Shown here piece by piece: positions 1 to 6,068 of a DNA stretch of 6,068 nucleotides. The notes under the pieces were generated by a model. It saw only the letters and a list, made by a program, of their open reading frames with translations. It searched no databases and was not told where the DNA came from. Made by a program: the position numbers and the translations under genes. This stretch comes from Anaerolineae bacterium (GTDB lineage Bacteria > Chloroflexota > Anaerolineae > B4-G1 > SLSP01), in assembly GCA_016934645.1 (NCBI GenBank), contig JAFGSL010000146.1, forward strand, positions 1 through 6,068, read 5' to 3'. Positions within the stretch are counted from its first letter, which is position 1; the number at the start of each line of letters is the position of its first letter.

Positions 1-1
1 A

Positions 2-493
2 CAGGTCGGCACTGAAGCCTGGGTCAAGATGATGAACCGCGTCCTCCAAATCCTGGAAACGGAGGTCTACCGCTTTGGCGGCAAAGTCGACCAATTCCGC
101 GGCGACGGCCTGGTGGCCTTCTTCGGGACGACCATGGCGCACGAGGACGATCCAGAACGCGCGGTACTGGCGGCTCTGGCGATGCAGGCTGCGCTGCAAC
201 CCTTCGCCGCCGACCTGGAGAAACGTGAGGGGATCAGTCTGGCGCTGCGGGTAGGCGTCAACACAGGCGAGGTCATCGTCACCAGCGTGGGCAACGACCG
301 CCAGTACCGGGAGGAGACCGCGATGGGCGAGGCCATCGCGCTCGCCGCGCGCATGGAGACCGCCGCCGAACCCAGCACCGTCCTGGTCAGCGAGAACACC
401 TATCGGCTCACAGCCGCGCAATTTGAGTGGCTACCCCTCGGCGAGATCAAGGTCAAGGGCGTGAGCGCGCCCATCGCCGTCTACCGCCCCCTC
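2..493 (+). other. Class III cyclase homology domain (partial)
   Basis: This is the C-terminal part of an adenylate/guanylate cyclase catalytic fold. Asp26 of GDG matches the second metal-binding Asp of the family. The first metal Asp, in the usual ADISGFT-like motif, would lie upstream of the window. Compared with the family pattern, the purine-specifying Lys four residues before the metal Asp is Gln22. The partner position is Thr97, which is common in bacterial enzymes. The transition-state Asn is Ala104, and the transition-state Arg is retained as Arg108. The closing stretch LGEIKVKGVSAPIAVYRPL (137-155) is the typical end of the domain. Activity is doubtful, but the fold assignment is secure. 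Confidence 0.88.
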
Positions 494-3478
494 GTCCCTT
501 ACGCGAGCCTCGAAAGGCCCGAGGCCTATGAATTGGCCAGCCCGCTCATCGGGCGTGATGCAGAAGTGGAAAGCCTCAAGGCCTGCATCGAAGACCTGAG
601 CGATGGCATCGGCGGCATCGTCATCATCACCGGGGAACAGGGAATGGGCAAATCGCTGCTCACCAACGAGGTGCGGCAGTACTTCGCCCGCCAAAACGCG
701 CTCCTGGCCGAAGCGCGTGACAAGGGTGCAAGCGCGACATCGACCGATGCGGAGATCGGCGTCATCTGGCTGCGCGGGCGTTGTCGCTCCTACACCCAGT
801 CGCAGCCCTACGCCGTGTGGCAGGATATGCTGCGTAGTTGGCTCGGCATCCGCCCGGACGAGCCGCACGAGCAAACGCGCGACCGTCTCCACCAGCAAGC
901 CGAGATCCTGTGGGGCGATCAGGCCGACGAGTATTTCCCCGACCTGGCGACGCTGCTCTCTCTTCCTCTGGAAGCGAACCATGCCGAGCACATCAGGCGT
1001 CTCGATGCCGACAGCCTGCGGCAGCAGTTCTTTCTCACACTGCGTAGTTGGGTCGAGGCGCTCACGCACCAAGGCCCGGTCGTGCTCACCTTCAGCGACA
1101 TGCACTGGGTGGACGCCACCTCGCTGGACTTGCTCAAATACTGCCTCCCGCTGTGTGATTACACCGATCTGCTGTGGCTATTCGTCTTCCGGCCAGATCG
1201 CGCCTCGCAGATTTGGGAGTTCCGTTATTACATCGAGACCGAGTATCCGCACCGCCTGACAACACTTACACTTGCCCCCCTTAATGCCGAGCAAAGCCGG
1301 GAAATGATCGCCGAGTTGATCGGTCCGGACGTGCTCCCGGAAGCCACGCAAGACCTGATCATCAACAAGGCCGAGGGCAACCCCTATTACATCCAGGAAT
1401 TGGTGCGCGCGCTGATTTTCGAGGGGATTTTGACCCGTAATCCGGAAGACGGGCGCTGGCGCACCACGCAGGCCGTCACCGCCCTCACCCTGCCCGACAG
1501 CCTGCAAAACCTGCTGCTGGCCAGCATCGACCGGCTCATACCGGAAGAGCAGCACATCCTGCAAATTGCTTCCGTAGTCGGGACCGTGTTCTGGTCGAAA
1601 ATCGTCGAAGTGCTGGCGGCCCATCCCGCGCGGGTCAAAGCCCATCTCACGGCGTTGCAACGTGCGCAGTTGATCCGCGAGCGCGGGCGCACTCCTGAAC
1701 TGGGCATCGAATACGTCTTCCGGTCGTCGCTGATCCGCGACGCCGCCTACGACCGCCTGCTCAGCACCCAACGCATCAACTATCACCTGCGCATTGCCGA
1801 GTACATCGAAAGCCATTACAGAGCAGACGCCGCCCAACCCTCTCCTCAGTTCTACGGCGCACTGGCCTATCACTTTCAACGCGCCGGCCTGCCGGAGAAG
1901 GAGCTGGATTACGTCCTCAAGGGCGCTGAGCACGCCAAACACATCTACGCCAACGCCGAAGCCGGCAAGCAATACACCCGCGCCCTGGAAATCCTCGACG
2001 CCCTGGAGAACGAGACAGACGACGAAGATCAACGCCGCGCCATACGCGCGCAACGCTTCAAAGTGCTCAACGAGCGGCGCGCTGTCTTCTACCTGATGGG
2101 GCAATTCGAGGCCATGTGGGCCGACGCCAAGGCGCTGCTGCCGCTGGCAGAACAGTTAGCAGACGATCCTACGTTCACCATCGACGCCCTGCTCCAACAA
2201 CCAGGTGTGGCCGACTACCAAAGCAAGGAGGAAATCGATGCCGGCATCCCAATGGCGCAACAAGCCCTCGCGTTGGCGCAGCAGTTAGGGGACCGGCGAC
2301 GTGAAATGGAAAGCCTCATCGCCATCGTCAACCACCGACTGGCCTTGAGCGATCCGGAGTGGCAGCCGTTGGCGGAGCGCGCCCTCGAACTCGCTCGCCA
2401 GTTGCAGGATGAACATTACGAGGCGCGGCTGCTCATCGGCATGGGCGGCGTCTTCGCCTTTAGTGACGAACCCGCACTCAGCATGGAATACCTGGAAGCC
2501 GCCGCTGCACTCGCGATGTGCCAGGGCCTCGACGACAAAATCACGCAAATGTCGCTGCTCAATCTGCTAGGGTTGGAATTCGAGCGCAGCGGCGACTACT
2601 ACCGCCTGTTGACAGAATACCAGCAGGAACGGCTGAACATCAGCCGCGAGATCGGCCACCGTCCCAACGAGAGCAAGGCGCTGCAGGCTTGTGGGCGAAT
2701 TCAAGGCATCTACCTGGGCGATTACCAGGGCGGTCTGGCGCTGCTGGAAGAGTGCCGGCGCATCTTGATCGGCTCGCGCGACGAAGTTTACCCGCTGTTC
2801 CACATCGCCCAAATCCAGAGCGAGCAGTACCAGTACACCGAGGCGCTGGCCAGCCTCGAACGCATCCGCGCCATCGGCGAACCGGTCCAGGATCGCGGGC
2901 TGGCCAGCCTGAAACTGGTCTGGACCATCCTCTACAACGCCCTCGGCGACGAAGCGCACCTGCACATGACGCTGGAACTGGCCGAAGAAGTCCAACAGAT
3001 TGCCCTCCAAAGTCCGCTGGTCTCGCGGCAATATGAGATGGCGGCGCTGTGCAAAGCCGCCGCCGCGCACCTCAAACTGGCGCTGCTCGCCAAGGATACC
3101 GCTACGACCAAACCCGGCGCAGTCTACGGCCATCTGGATAGCGCATTGCGCGCCGCCCAGAAGGCGCTGGACCTTTATAACACGTTCGGCTTTGTGCAAA
3201 TTACCGAGTGCGTGAGCGAGGAAATCCTCTTTCGCTACAGCCAGGCGCTCGGCGGCAATGAACAGCAAGAAGAAGCCAACAAATATCTCCGCCGGGCCTA
3301 CGACGAGATGGCGCGTAAGCACGCGCTTATCCCCGCAGACAGCTACTTCCGCCGAACCTACCTAGAAAACATCCTCCTGCATCAGGAGATTCGCGCGGCA
3401 TATGCCGCACGGGTCGGACTGATCCTGACAGAATCCGGTCAAGTTTCGCATTTTAGTCACATCCCGGAGACATTCTAG
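2..3478 (+). CDS. Cyclase-homology / STAND ATPase / TPR signalling protein (5' partial)
   Basis: The frame is open from base 2 to a TAG stop at 3476-3478. The first Met codon is at 29, but the nine residues before it (QVGTEAWVK) continue the cyclase fold, so the true start lies upstream. Residues are counted from that Met (1,149 aa). Residues 1-155 are a class III nucleotide-cyclase homology domain: QFRGDG at 22-27, AHEDDPERA at 37-45, RVGVNTGEV at 74-82, LAARME at 105-110. Residues 171-580 are a STAND/MalT-like AAA+ module: Walker A GEQGMGKS at 202-209, Walker B region VVLTFSDMHWVD at 351-362, the EGNPYYIQEL motif at 449-458, and a winged-helix-like part ending at RDAAYDRLL (570-578). Residues about 605-1125 are alpha-helical, TPR-like repeats (for example 611-660, 740-790, 815-860, 930-990). 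In this family the tail usually senses or binds partners and the ATPase acts as a switch, in the cytoplasm. The cyclase part lacks two usual catalytic residues (Gln22, Ala104), so it may be regulatory only. No specific ligand can be named. The domain calls are firm; the physiological role is unknown. Confidence 0.93.
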   Translation, partial: QVGTEAWVKMMNRVLQILETEVYRFGGKVDQFRGDGLVAFFGTTMAHEDDPERAVLAALAMQAALQPFAADLEKREGISLALRVGVNTGEVIVTSVGNDRQYREETAMGEAIALAARMETAAEPSTVLVSENTYRLTAAQFEWLPLGEIKVKGVSAPIAVYRPLVPYASLERPEAYELASPLIGRDAEVESLKACIEDLSDGIGGIVIITGEQGMGKSLLTNEVRQYFARQNALLAEARDKGASATSTDAEIGVIWLRGRCRSYTQSQPYAVWQDMLRSWLGIRPDEPHEQTRDRLHQQAEILWGDQADEYFPDLATLLSLPLEANHAEHIRRLDADSLRQQFFLTLRSWVEALTHQGPVVLTFSDMHWVDATSLDLLKYCLPLCDYTDLLWLFVFRPDRASQIWEFRYYIETEYPHRLTTLTLAPLNAEQSREMIAELIGPDVLPEATQDLIINKAEGNPYYIQELVRALIFEGILTRNPEDGRWRTTQAVTALTLPDSLQNLLLASIDRLIPEEQHILQIASVVGTVFWSKIVEVLAAHPARVKAHLTALQRAQLIRERGRTPELGIEYVFRSSLIRDAAYDRLLSTQRINYHLRIAEYIESHYRADAAQPSPQFYGALAYHFQRAGLPEKELDYVLKGAEHAKHIYANAEAGKQYTRALEILDALENETDDEDQRRAIRAQRFKVLNERRAVFYLMGQFEAMWADAKALLPLAEQLADDPTFTIDALLQQPGVADYQSKEEIDAGIPMAQQALALAQQLGDRRREMESLIAIVNHRLALSDPEWQPLAERALELARQLQDEHYEARLLIGMGGVFAFSDEPALSMEYLEAAAALAMCQGLDDKITQMSLLNLLGLEFERSGDYYRLLTEYQQERLNISREIGHRPNESKALQACGRIQGIYLGDYQGGLALLEECRRILIGSRDEVYPLFHIAQIQSEQYQYTEALASLERIRAIGEPVQDRGLASLKLVWTILYNALGDEAHLHMTLELAEEVQQIALQSPLVSRQYEMAALCKAAAAHLKLALLAKDTATTKPGAVYGHLDSALRAAQKALDLYNTFGFVQITECVSEEILFRYSQALGGNEQQEEANKYLRRAYDEMARKHALIPADSYFRRTYLENILLHQEIRAAYAARVGLILTESGQVSHFSHIPETF
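632..655 (+). other. Walker A (P-loop) of the STAND ATPase module
   Basis: The codons spell GEQGMGKS, an intact GxxGxGKS nucleotide-binding loop. It follows the hydrophobic strand IGGIVIIT and the entry motif SPLIGRDAEVESL (171-183), which typifies cyclase-linked AAA ATPases (xLvGRexE). The matching Walker B strand is at about 1079-1114 and reads VVLTFSDMHWVD. The position before the Asp is Ser, where related proteins usually have Glu (EDLHW), but the Asp, His and Trp are kept. Confidence 0.9.
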
Positions 3479-3481
3479 AAT

Positions 3482-3512
3482 TTCACCAAAATCCCGCACA
3501 GACTTGGGTGAA
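3482..3512 (+). terminator. Weak inverted repeat after the first gene
   Basis: TTCACCAAA (3482-3490) can pair with TTGGGTGAA (3504-3512) around a 13-nt loop, giving eight pairs and one A-G mismatch just past the TAG stop. No T-run follows, so it does not look like a normal intrinsic terminator. It may stabilise the 3' end of the message, or it may be chance. Confidence 0.22.
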
Positions 3513-3565
3513 CAGAGATTCACACCGCTGCGTAACTTTCGCGCATTTATGATTTCCTAACACAA

Positions 3566-3584
3566 CTGCCACAGAACCGCCACA
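3566..3584 (+). repeat. Two short direct repeats upstream of the promoter
   Basis: CTGCCACA (3566-3573) and CCGCCACA (3577-3584) differ by one base and start 11 bp apart, about one helical turn. They would lie at about -62 to -44 relative to the transcription start predicted from the extended -10, where activators often bind. This could be a binding site for a regulator of the transporter gene. The repeats are short, so chance is a real alternative. Confidence 0.3.
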
Positions 3585-3592
3585 TAAACTTT

Positions 3593-3628
3593 ATCTTTGT
3601 GTAGCAGATTTGTGCTATGATAACTATG
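3593..3628 (+). promoter_or_regulatory. Probable extended -10 sigma-70-type promoter for the transporter gene
   Basis: TGCTATGAT at 3613-3621 matches the extended -10 form TGnTATAAT with one mismatch. At 17-bp spacing the -35 position reads ATCTTT (3593-3598), a poor match, which is typical when an extended -10 is used. Transcription would begin near 3628, leaving a leader of about 145 nt before the ATG at 3774. The region is clearly AT-richer than the flanking genes. This suggests that the transporter gene is transcribed independently of the gene before it. Confidence 0.5.
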
Positions 3629-3664
3629 GGGTACTGTAAGCTGGCCTCAACCCATTGTACCCAT
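3626..3664 (+). promoter_or_regulatory. Possible hairpin at the 5' end of the leader RNA
   Basis: GGGTAC (3629-3634) pairs perfectly with GTACCC (3657-3662) across a 22-nt loop. If G3628 is bulged, two more pairs form (AT 3626-3627 with AT 3663-3664). A competing pairing uses ATGGG (3626-3630) with CCCAT (3651-3655). The hairpin would sit at the very start of the predicted transcript, where it could protect the RNA or take part in control. There is no U-run after it, so it is not a terminator, and no known riboswitch class is recognisable. Confidence 0.25.
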
Positions 3665-3735
3665 GCCCAACGACAGTAAAGACATAAGGCGCAATGTATG
3701 AGACCGGTCACGCTGTGGTTGGCCTGAGAAGATAC

Positions 3736-3747
3736 CATATGCATATG
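3736..3747. repeat. 12-bp perfect palindrome in the leader
   Basis: CATATGCATATG reads the same on both strands. It lies 10 bases before the ribosome binding site of the transporter gene and about 108-120 bases downstream of the predicted transcription start. It could be a site for a dimeric DNA-binding protein, acting as a roadblock operator. As RNA it has no room for a loop, so a hairpin is unlikely. No protein family can be named from the sequence. Confidence 0.25.
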
Positions 3748-3757
3748 ACAAACCGAC

Positions 3758-3765
3758 AAAGGTGG
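3758..3765 (+). promoter_or_regulatory. Ribosome binding site of the transporter gene
   Basis: AAAGGTGG differs by one base from the ideal AAAGGAGG and ends eight bases before the ATG at 3774. An in-frame TAA at 3768-3770 rules out any start further upstream, so this site fixes the start codon. Confidence 0.8.
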
Positions 3766-3773
3766 TGTAAACG

Positions 3774-6068
3774 ATGAAGCAGTTCGCAAATAAGCTGTTT
3801 AACATCCGGCCAGAAGAATGGCCCCGCGTCATCATTTTGTTTCTGTTGTTAACGATAACCAATACAGGCGTGATTTGGGGTGCAACCATTACGTATGCGG
3901 CGTTGTTGGAGCAACTCGGACTTAGCGTCTTGCCTTGGATTTTCGCGCTCAGCGCGCTGCTCTCCATCGTTGCCAGCATCGTCTACACCGTCTTCGTCGA
4001 TCGTATCGCCAACACCACGCTGTTCATCATCATTTACGTGCTGGGCATCCTCAGCATTCTGTTGGGGTTGGGGTTGCTCTGGATGGATCTGCACAAAATC
4101 GCCTACCCGCTTCTGTACCTTCTTTTGCTCGTATGGATCACGGTCTATAATCCACACTTCGTCACATACGTGAGCAACCTCTACGATACCCAGGCAGCAA
4201 AACGCATCTTACCCGTCGTCTCCGCCGGAGATCGAATTGGCGCTATCATCGGCGGTGTCACGATGGCACTCTTGATCAGCCGGCTTACTCACAGTGCCAT
4301 TTTGATGATCTGGCTGCTGACGTATCTGGTATCCATGGGCTTAATCGGGTTTATGCTCCATTCCTTCAAGAAAAAATTTGAATTCCACAGGGATGCGGCT
4401 AATTACACCTTGCCATCCCAGACACCCGTTTCGAAGAATCAATTCGCACTCTTCATCGACAGTATGAAAGAAGGATTCCGTTACACCCTCCAATCCCCCT
4501 ATCTCCGCTGGATAGCGGCTGGCACGCTGTTGTTGATGGTGTTGATGACGTTGCTCGAATATGAATCCAGCGGCATCCTGCTCAACATCTACGGCACCAC
4601 CGAACGATTAGCGGACTTCCTGGCGCGCCTGGTTAGTATCGGCAACTTCATCGCCCTGCCGCTGCTGTTGTTCGTCGTCAGCCGCCTCATCGCGCGTCTG
4701 GGTGTGGGCAACGCCAGTATGATCTTCCCGATCGGCAATCTGCTGGTGTGCGCTGCGTTAATTATGATGCCGGGCTGGGCGACGGCGGTCGTCGCCTATT
4801 TCAACTACACCGCCTTTCAGAGCATTTTCCAGACCCCGATCGACGGTCTCCTCTTCAACGCGGTGCCGATGCGCGTCAAGGGGCGCGCACACGCCTTTAT
4901 CGGCGGCCTCATTATTCCGCTAGGCTCGCTCCTGGGAGGATTGTTGCTCTTCCTGCCGCTAACAGCCATCCCGTGGTTCACCGCAGCCCTAGTCGGGGCG
5001 ACAGCCGTAGCTTACTTGGTCAGCGCGTGGTTCACCCGCCAACACTACAGTCGCGCGCTGGTGAAAATGCTGGAACAAGAGGATTACTCCTTCGTCCTGT
5101 CGCAAGAAGCTTCCAAACTCATCGTCACCGATCCCCGAATGCTCGCGCAACTGCAAACCAAACTGGAAGCCAGCGCCAGTCACGAGATCACCATCTTTAT
5201 GGCGCAACTGATCAGCCAGATTGGCGGACGCGAAGCCACTCCAATTCTGGATCAGGCAGTCAGGAAGGCCGAGAACGCGCGCACGCGGTCCGCGCTCGTG
5301 GACGTCATCGTCGCGGCAGATGTGCGTGGCGATAAGATCCACCAACTGTACACCGATTTACTGTTGGATCCTGACGGACAGGTTCGCGCATCAGCGCTTA
5401 CGGGGTTACAAAGATTATCTGGGAGTACTGACAAGCAGTTCCTCTCGCAGACATTGAGTATGGCGCAGGATCAAGACCTCGACGTTCGGGAATTAGCCCT
5501 TTCCATTCTCGCCAAAGCGGGAAATTTCGACACGTTAGCGCCGGCCGTCGATGCGCTCAATGAACTCTTGCATGATACAGATCCGTATCGTAGAGCCTGT
5601 GGGATACGCGTGCTGGGGCAAATCGGGGACGAACGCGCCGCTCAGCGTCTATTGGCGTATCTTGCCGATCCGGCAGACGAAGTGCGGCTGGAAACGGCGC
5701 TGGCGCTCGAAACGCTATCACAAGGCGCTACGTTCACGCCTGCTTTCGTCACAGAACTAGAACAGAAAACGCGCGCCTTGCTCAAAGACCCTATTGAGCG
5801 TGCGCGTCGGGCGGCGCTGCTCATCTTGGGGCAAATCAAGCAACGCAGCGCCTACCAGACGGTGGCGGATGCGCTTGGCGACGTCAGTCCAGAGATCAGA
5901 GCTACGGCAACAGATGTGCTGGTTCAAGGCGCAAAATCTGTCATCCCGATCATACACTCCAAACTCGATGCATCCGATTCGCAGGTGAGAAAAATGGCAG
6001 CCGTCACCTTGAGCCGCATCGACCCCAAAGAATTCGGGGCCTTGATTGCCGGAACCTACGTCACGGGA
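3774..6068 (+). CDS. MFS-fold (nucleotide-transporter-like) membrane protein with C-terminal HEAT repeats (3' partial)
   Basis: The frame runs from ATG 3774 to the window end without a stop (765 codons seen), so the C-terminus is missing. The start is fixed by the ribosome binding site at 3758-3765 and an in-frame TAA six bases upstream. Residues 18-420 contain about twelve hydrophobic segments, near 18-42, 53-76, 81-103, 110-134, 153-170, 174-196, 246-262, 285-305, 313-333, 337-352, 375-396 and 400-419. A soluble loop at about 197-243 separates the two six-helix halves, as in the MFS fold. A reduced MFS motif A (VDRIANTTL, 75-83) follows helix 2. The stretch FNAVPMRVKGRAHAFIGG (361-378) resembles the loop before helix 11 in Npt1/Npt2-like (Tlc-type) transporters. 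From about 445 the protein is cytoplasmic helices, with HEAT-like units at 532-550, 566-583, 601-619, 632-651, 672-689, 703-719 and 732-750, each with the D..xxVR..A...L pattern. Related proteins often end in more HEAT repeats or a cyclic-nucleotide-binding domain, which cannot be checked here. The substrate is unproven: nucleotide transport is inferred from fold resemblance, and a non-transporting sensor is possible. The membrane-plus-HEAT architecture is firm. Confidence 0.92.
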   Translation, partial: MKQFANKLFNIRPEEWPRVIILFLLLTITNTGVIWGATITYAALLEQLGLSVLPWIFALSALLSIVASIVYTVFVDRIANTTLFIIIYVLGILSILLGLGLLWMDLHKIAYPLLYLLLLVWITVYNPHFVTYVSNLYDTQAAKRILPVVSAGDRIGAIIGGVTMALLISRLTHSAILMIWLLTYLVSMGLIGFMLHSFKKKFEFHRDAANYTLPSQTPVSKNQFALFIDSMKEGFRYTLQSPYLRWIAAGTLLLMVLMTLLEYESSGILLNIYGTTERLADFLARLVSIGNFIALPLLLFVVSRLIARLGVGNASMIFPIGNLLVCAALIMMPGWATAVVAYFNYTAFQSIFQTPIDGLLFNAVPMRVKGRAHAFIGGLIIPLGSLLGGLLLFLPLTAIPWFTAALVGATAVAYLVSAWFTRQHYSRALVKMLEQEDYSFVLSQEASKLIVTDPRMLAQLQTKLEASASHEITIFMAQLISQIGGREATPILDQAVRKAENARTRSALVDVIVAADVRGDKIHQLYTDLLLDPDGQVRASALTGLQRLSGSTDKQFLSQTLSMAQDQDLDVRELALSILAKAGNFDTLAPAVDALNELLHDTDPYRRACGIRVLGQIGDERAAQRLLAYLADPADEVRLETALALETLSQGATFTPAFVTELEQKTRALLKDPIERARRAALLILGQIKQRSAYQTVADALGDVSPEIRATATDVLVQGAKSVIPIIHSKLDASDSQVRKMAAVTLSRIDPKEFGALIAGTYVTG
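5367..6023 (+). other. HEAT-like repeat array of the membrane protein
   Basis: At least seven helical repeats are visible (residues 532-750), most starting with Asp-Pro or a similar turn followed by VR..A...L, for example DPDGQVRASALTGL, DQDLDVRELALSIL, DPADEVRLETALAL and DSQVRKMAAVTL. Spacing between units is about 29-40 residues, the usual range for HEAT or PBS-lyase-type repeats. They form a superhelical scaffold for protein contacts on the cytoplasmic side. The array probably continues past the window end. Confidence 0.85.

Larger units (their letters stand above)
3694..3777 (+). other. Candidate 27-codon leader ORF overlapping the transporter start
   Basis: An ATG at 3694 opens a 27-codon frame (MYETGHAVVGLRRYHMHM..., with a basic C-terminus). 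Its TGA at 3775-3777 overlaps the transporter ATG as ATGA, the arrangement used for translational coupling. A weak AAGG lies at 3686-3689, four bases before the ATG. The peptide resembles nothing I recognise. The transporter also has a good ribosome binding site of its own, so coupling is not needed. It is reported as a possibility only. Confidence 0.15.

Noticed and set aside
830..1051. The 12-mer CTGCGTAGTTGG present at 830-841 and 1040-1051
   Set aside because: Both copies encode the same four residues (LRSW) in frame in one gene. The surrounding sequence is unrelated, so this is coincidental codon reuse and not a DNA repeat element.
431..1105. A 224-codon minus-strand frame
   Set aside because: It lies opposite the Walker A region of the plus-strand gene, has a low-complexity composition and no recognisable domain, and fits a codon-bias shadow.
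1178..2104. A 308-codon open frame on the minus strand inside the first gene
   Set aside because: It is the antisense shadow of the ATPase/TPR coding region. Its translation shows no recognisable domain, and the plus-strand protein has clear motifs throughout.
2567..3322. A 251-codon minus-strand frame
   Set aside because: It is antisense to the TPR region and has no family resemblance. The sense strand has the consistent helical-repeat pattern.
3663..3701. A 12-codon frame (ATG 3663 to TGA 3701) in the leader
   Set aside because: There is no ribosome binding site before it and its ATG is part of the proposed hairpin, so it is likely chance.
3702..3709. The 8-bp palindrome GACCGGTC in the leader
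   Set aside because: It is too short to be distinctive, with mismatched flanks. Such sites are common by chance.
3547..3979. Two minus-strand frames (80 and 110 codons) across the intergenic gap
   Set aside because: Both run into the start of the transporter gene on the opposite strand. Neither protein has a recognisable motif, and the gap is better explained by the plus-strand promoter and leader.
4748..5335. A 195-codon plus-strand frame inside the transporter gene
   Set aside because: It is out of frame with the membrane protein, rich in Arg, Ser and Gly, and lacks a domain. The overlapping frame encodes clear membrane helices and HEAT repeats.

Overview
The window is 6,068 bases of moderately GC-rich bacterial DNA. 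It holds two large genes in the same orientation, both cut by the window edges, with one 295-base gap between them. The first gene has a nucleotide-cyclase homology domain, then a STAND-type AAA+ ATPase, then a long helical-repeat tail. The second is a 12-helix transporter followed by HEAT repeats. My impression from these families and from codon use is an environmental bacterium of the Chloroflexota (Anaerolineae-like) type. This is inference from family resemblance, because no taxonomic marker gene is present.

Layout. Positions 2-3478 (+) carry the 3' part of a large signalling protein. Only the C-terminal two-thirds or so of its cyclase homology domain is inside the window. A MalT/SARP-like P-loop ATPase module follows, with an intact Walker A and an HW-type Walker B, and then about 500 residues of TPR-like helices up to the stop. 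Positions 3479-3773 are non-coding and visibly AT-richer. They hold a weak inverted repeat after the stop, a pair of short direct repeats 11 bp apart, a good extended -10 promoter, a possible 5'-leader hairpin, a 12-bp perfect palindrome and a clear ribosome binding site. From 3774 to the window end (+) runs an open frame of 765 codons with no stop. It encodes an MFS-fold transporter that resembles the Npt/Tlc-type nucleotide transporters, with at least seven HEAT-like repeats appended to its C-terminus.

Working together. The second gene appears to have its own promoter, so the two are neighbours and probably not a tight operon. One protein has a nucleotide-cyclase fold and the other a nucleotide-transporter-like fold. 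That makes a shared signalling role possible, but the sequence does not prove it. The cyclase domain lacks two residues expected for catalysis, and the C-terminus of the transporter, where related proteins sometimes carry a cyclic-nucleotide-binding domain, lies outside the window. I see no mobile element, CRISPR array, tRNA or rRNA, and no clear evidence of an undescribed multi-gene system.
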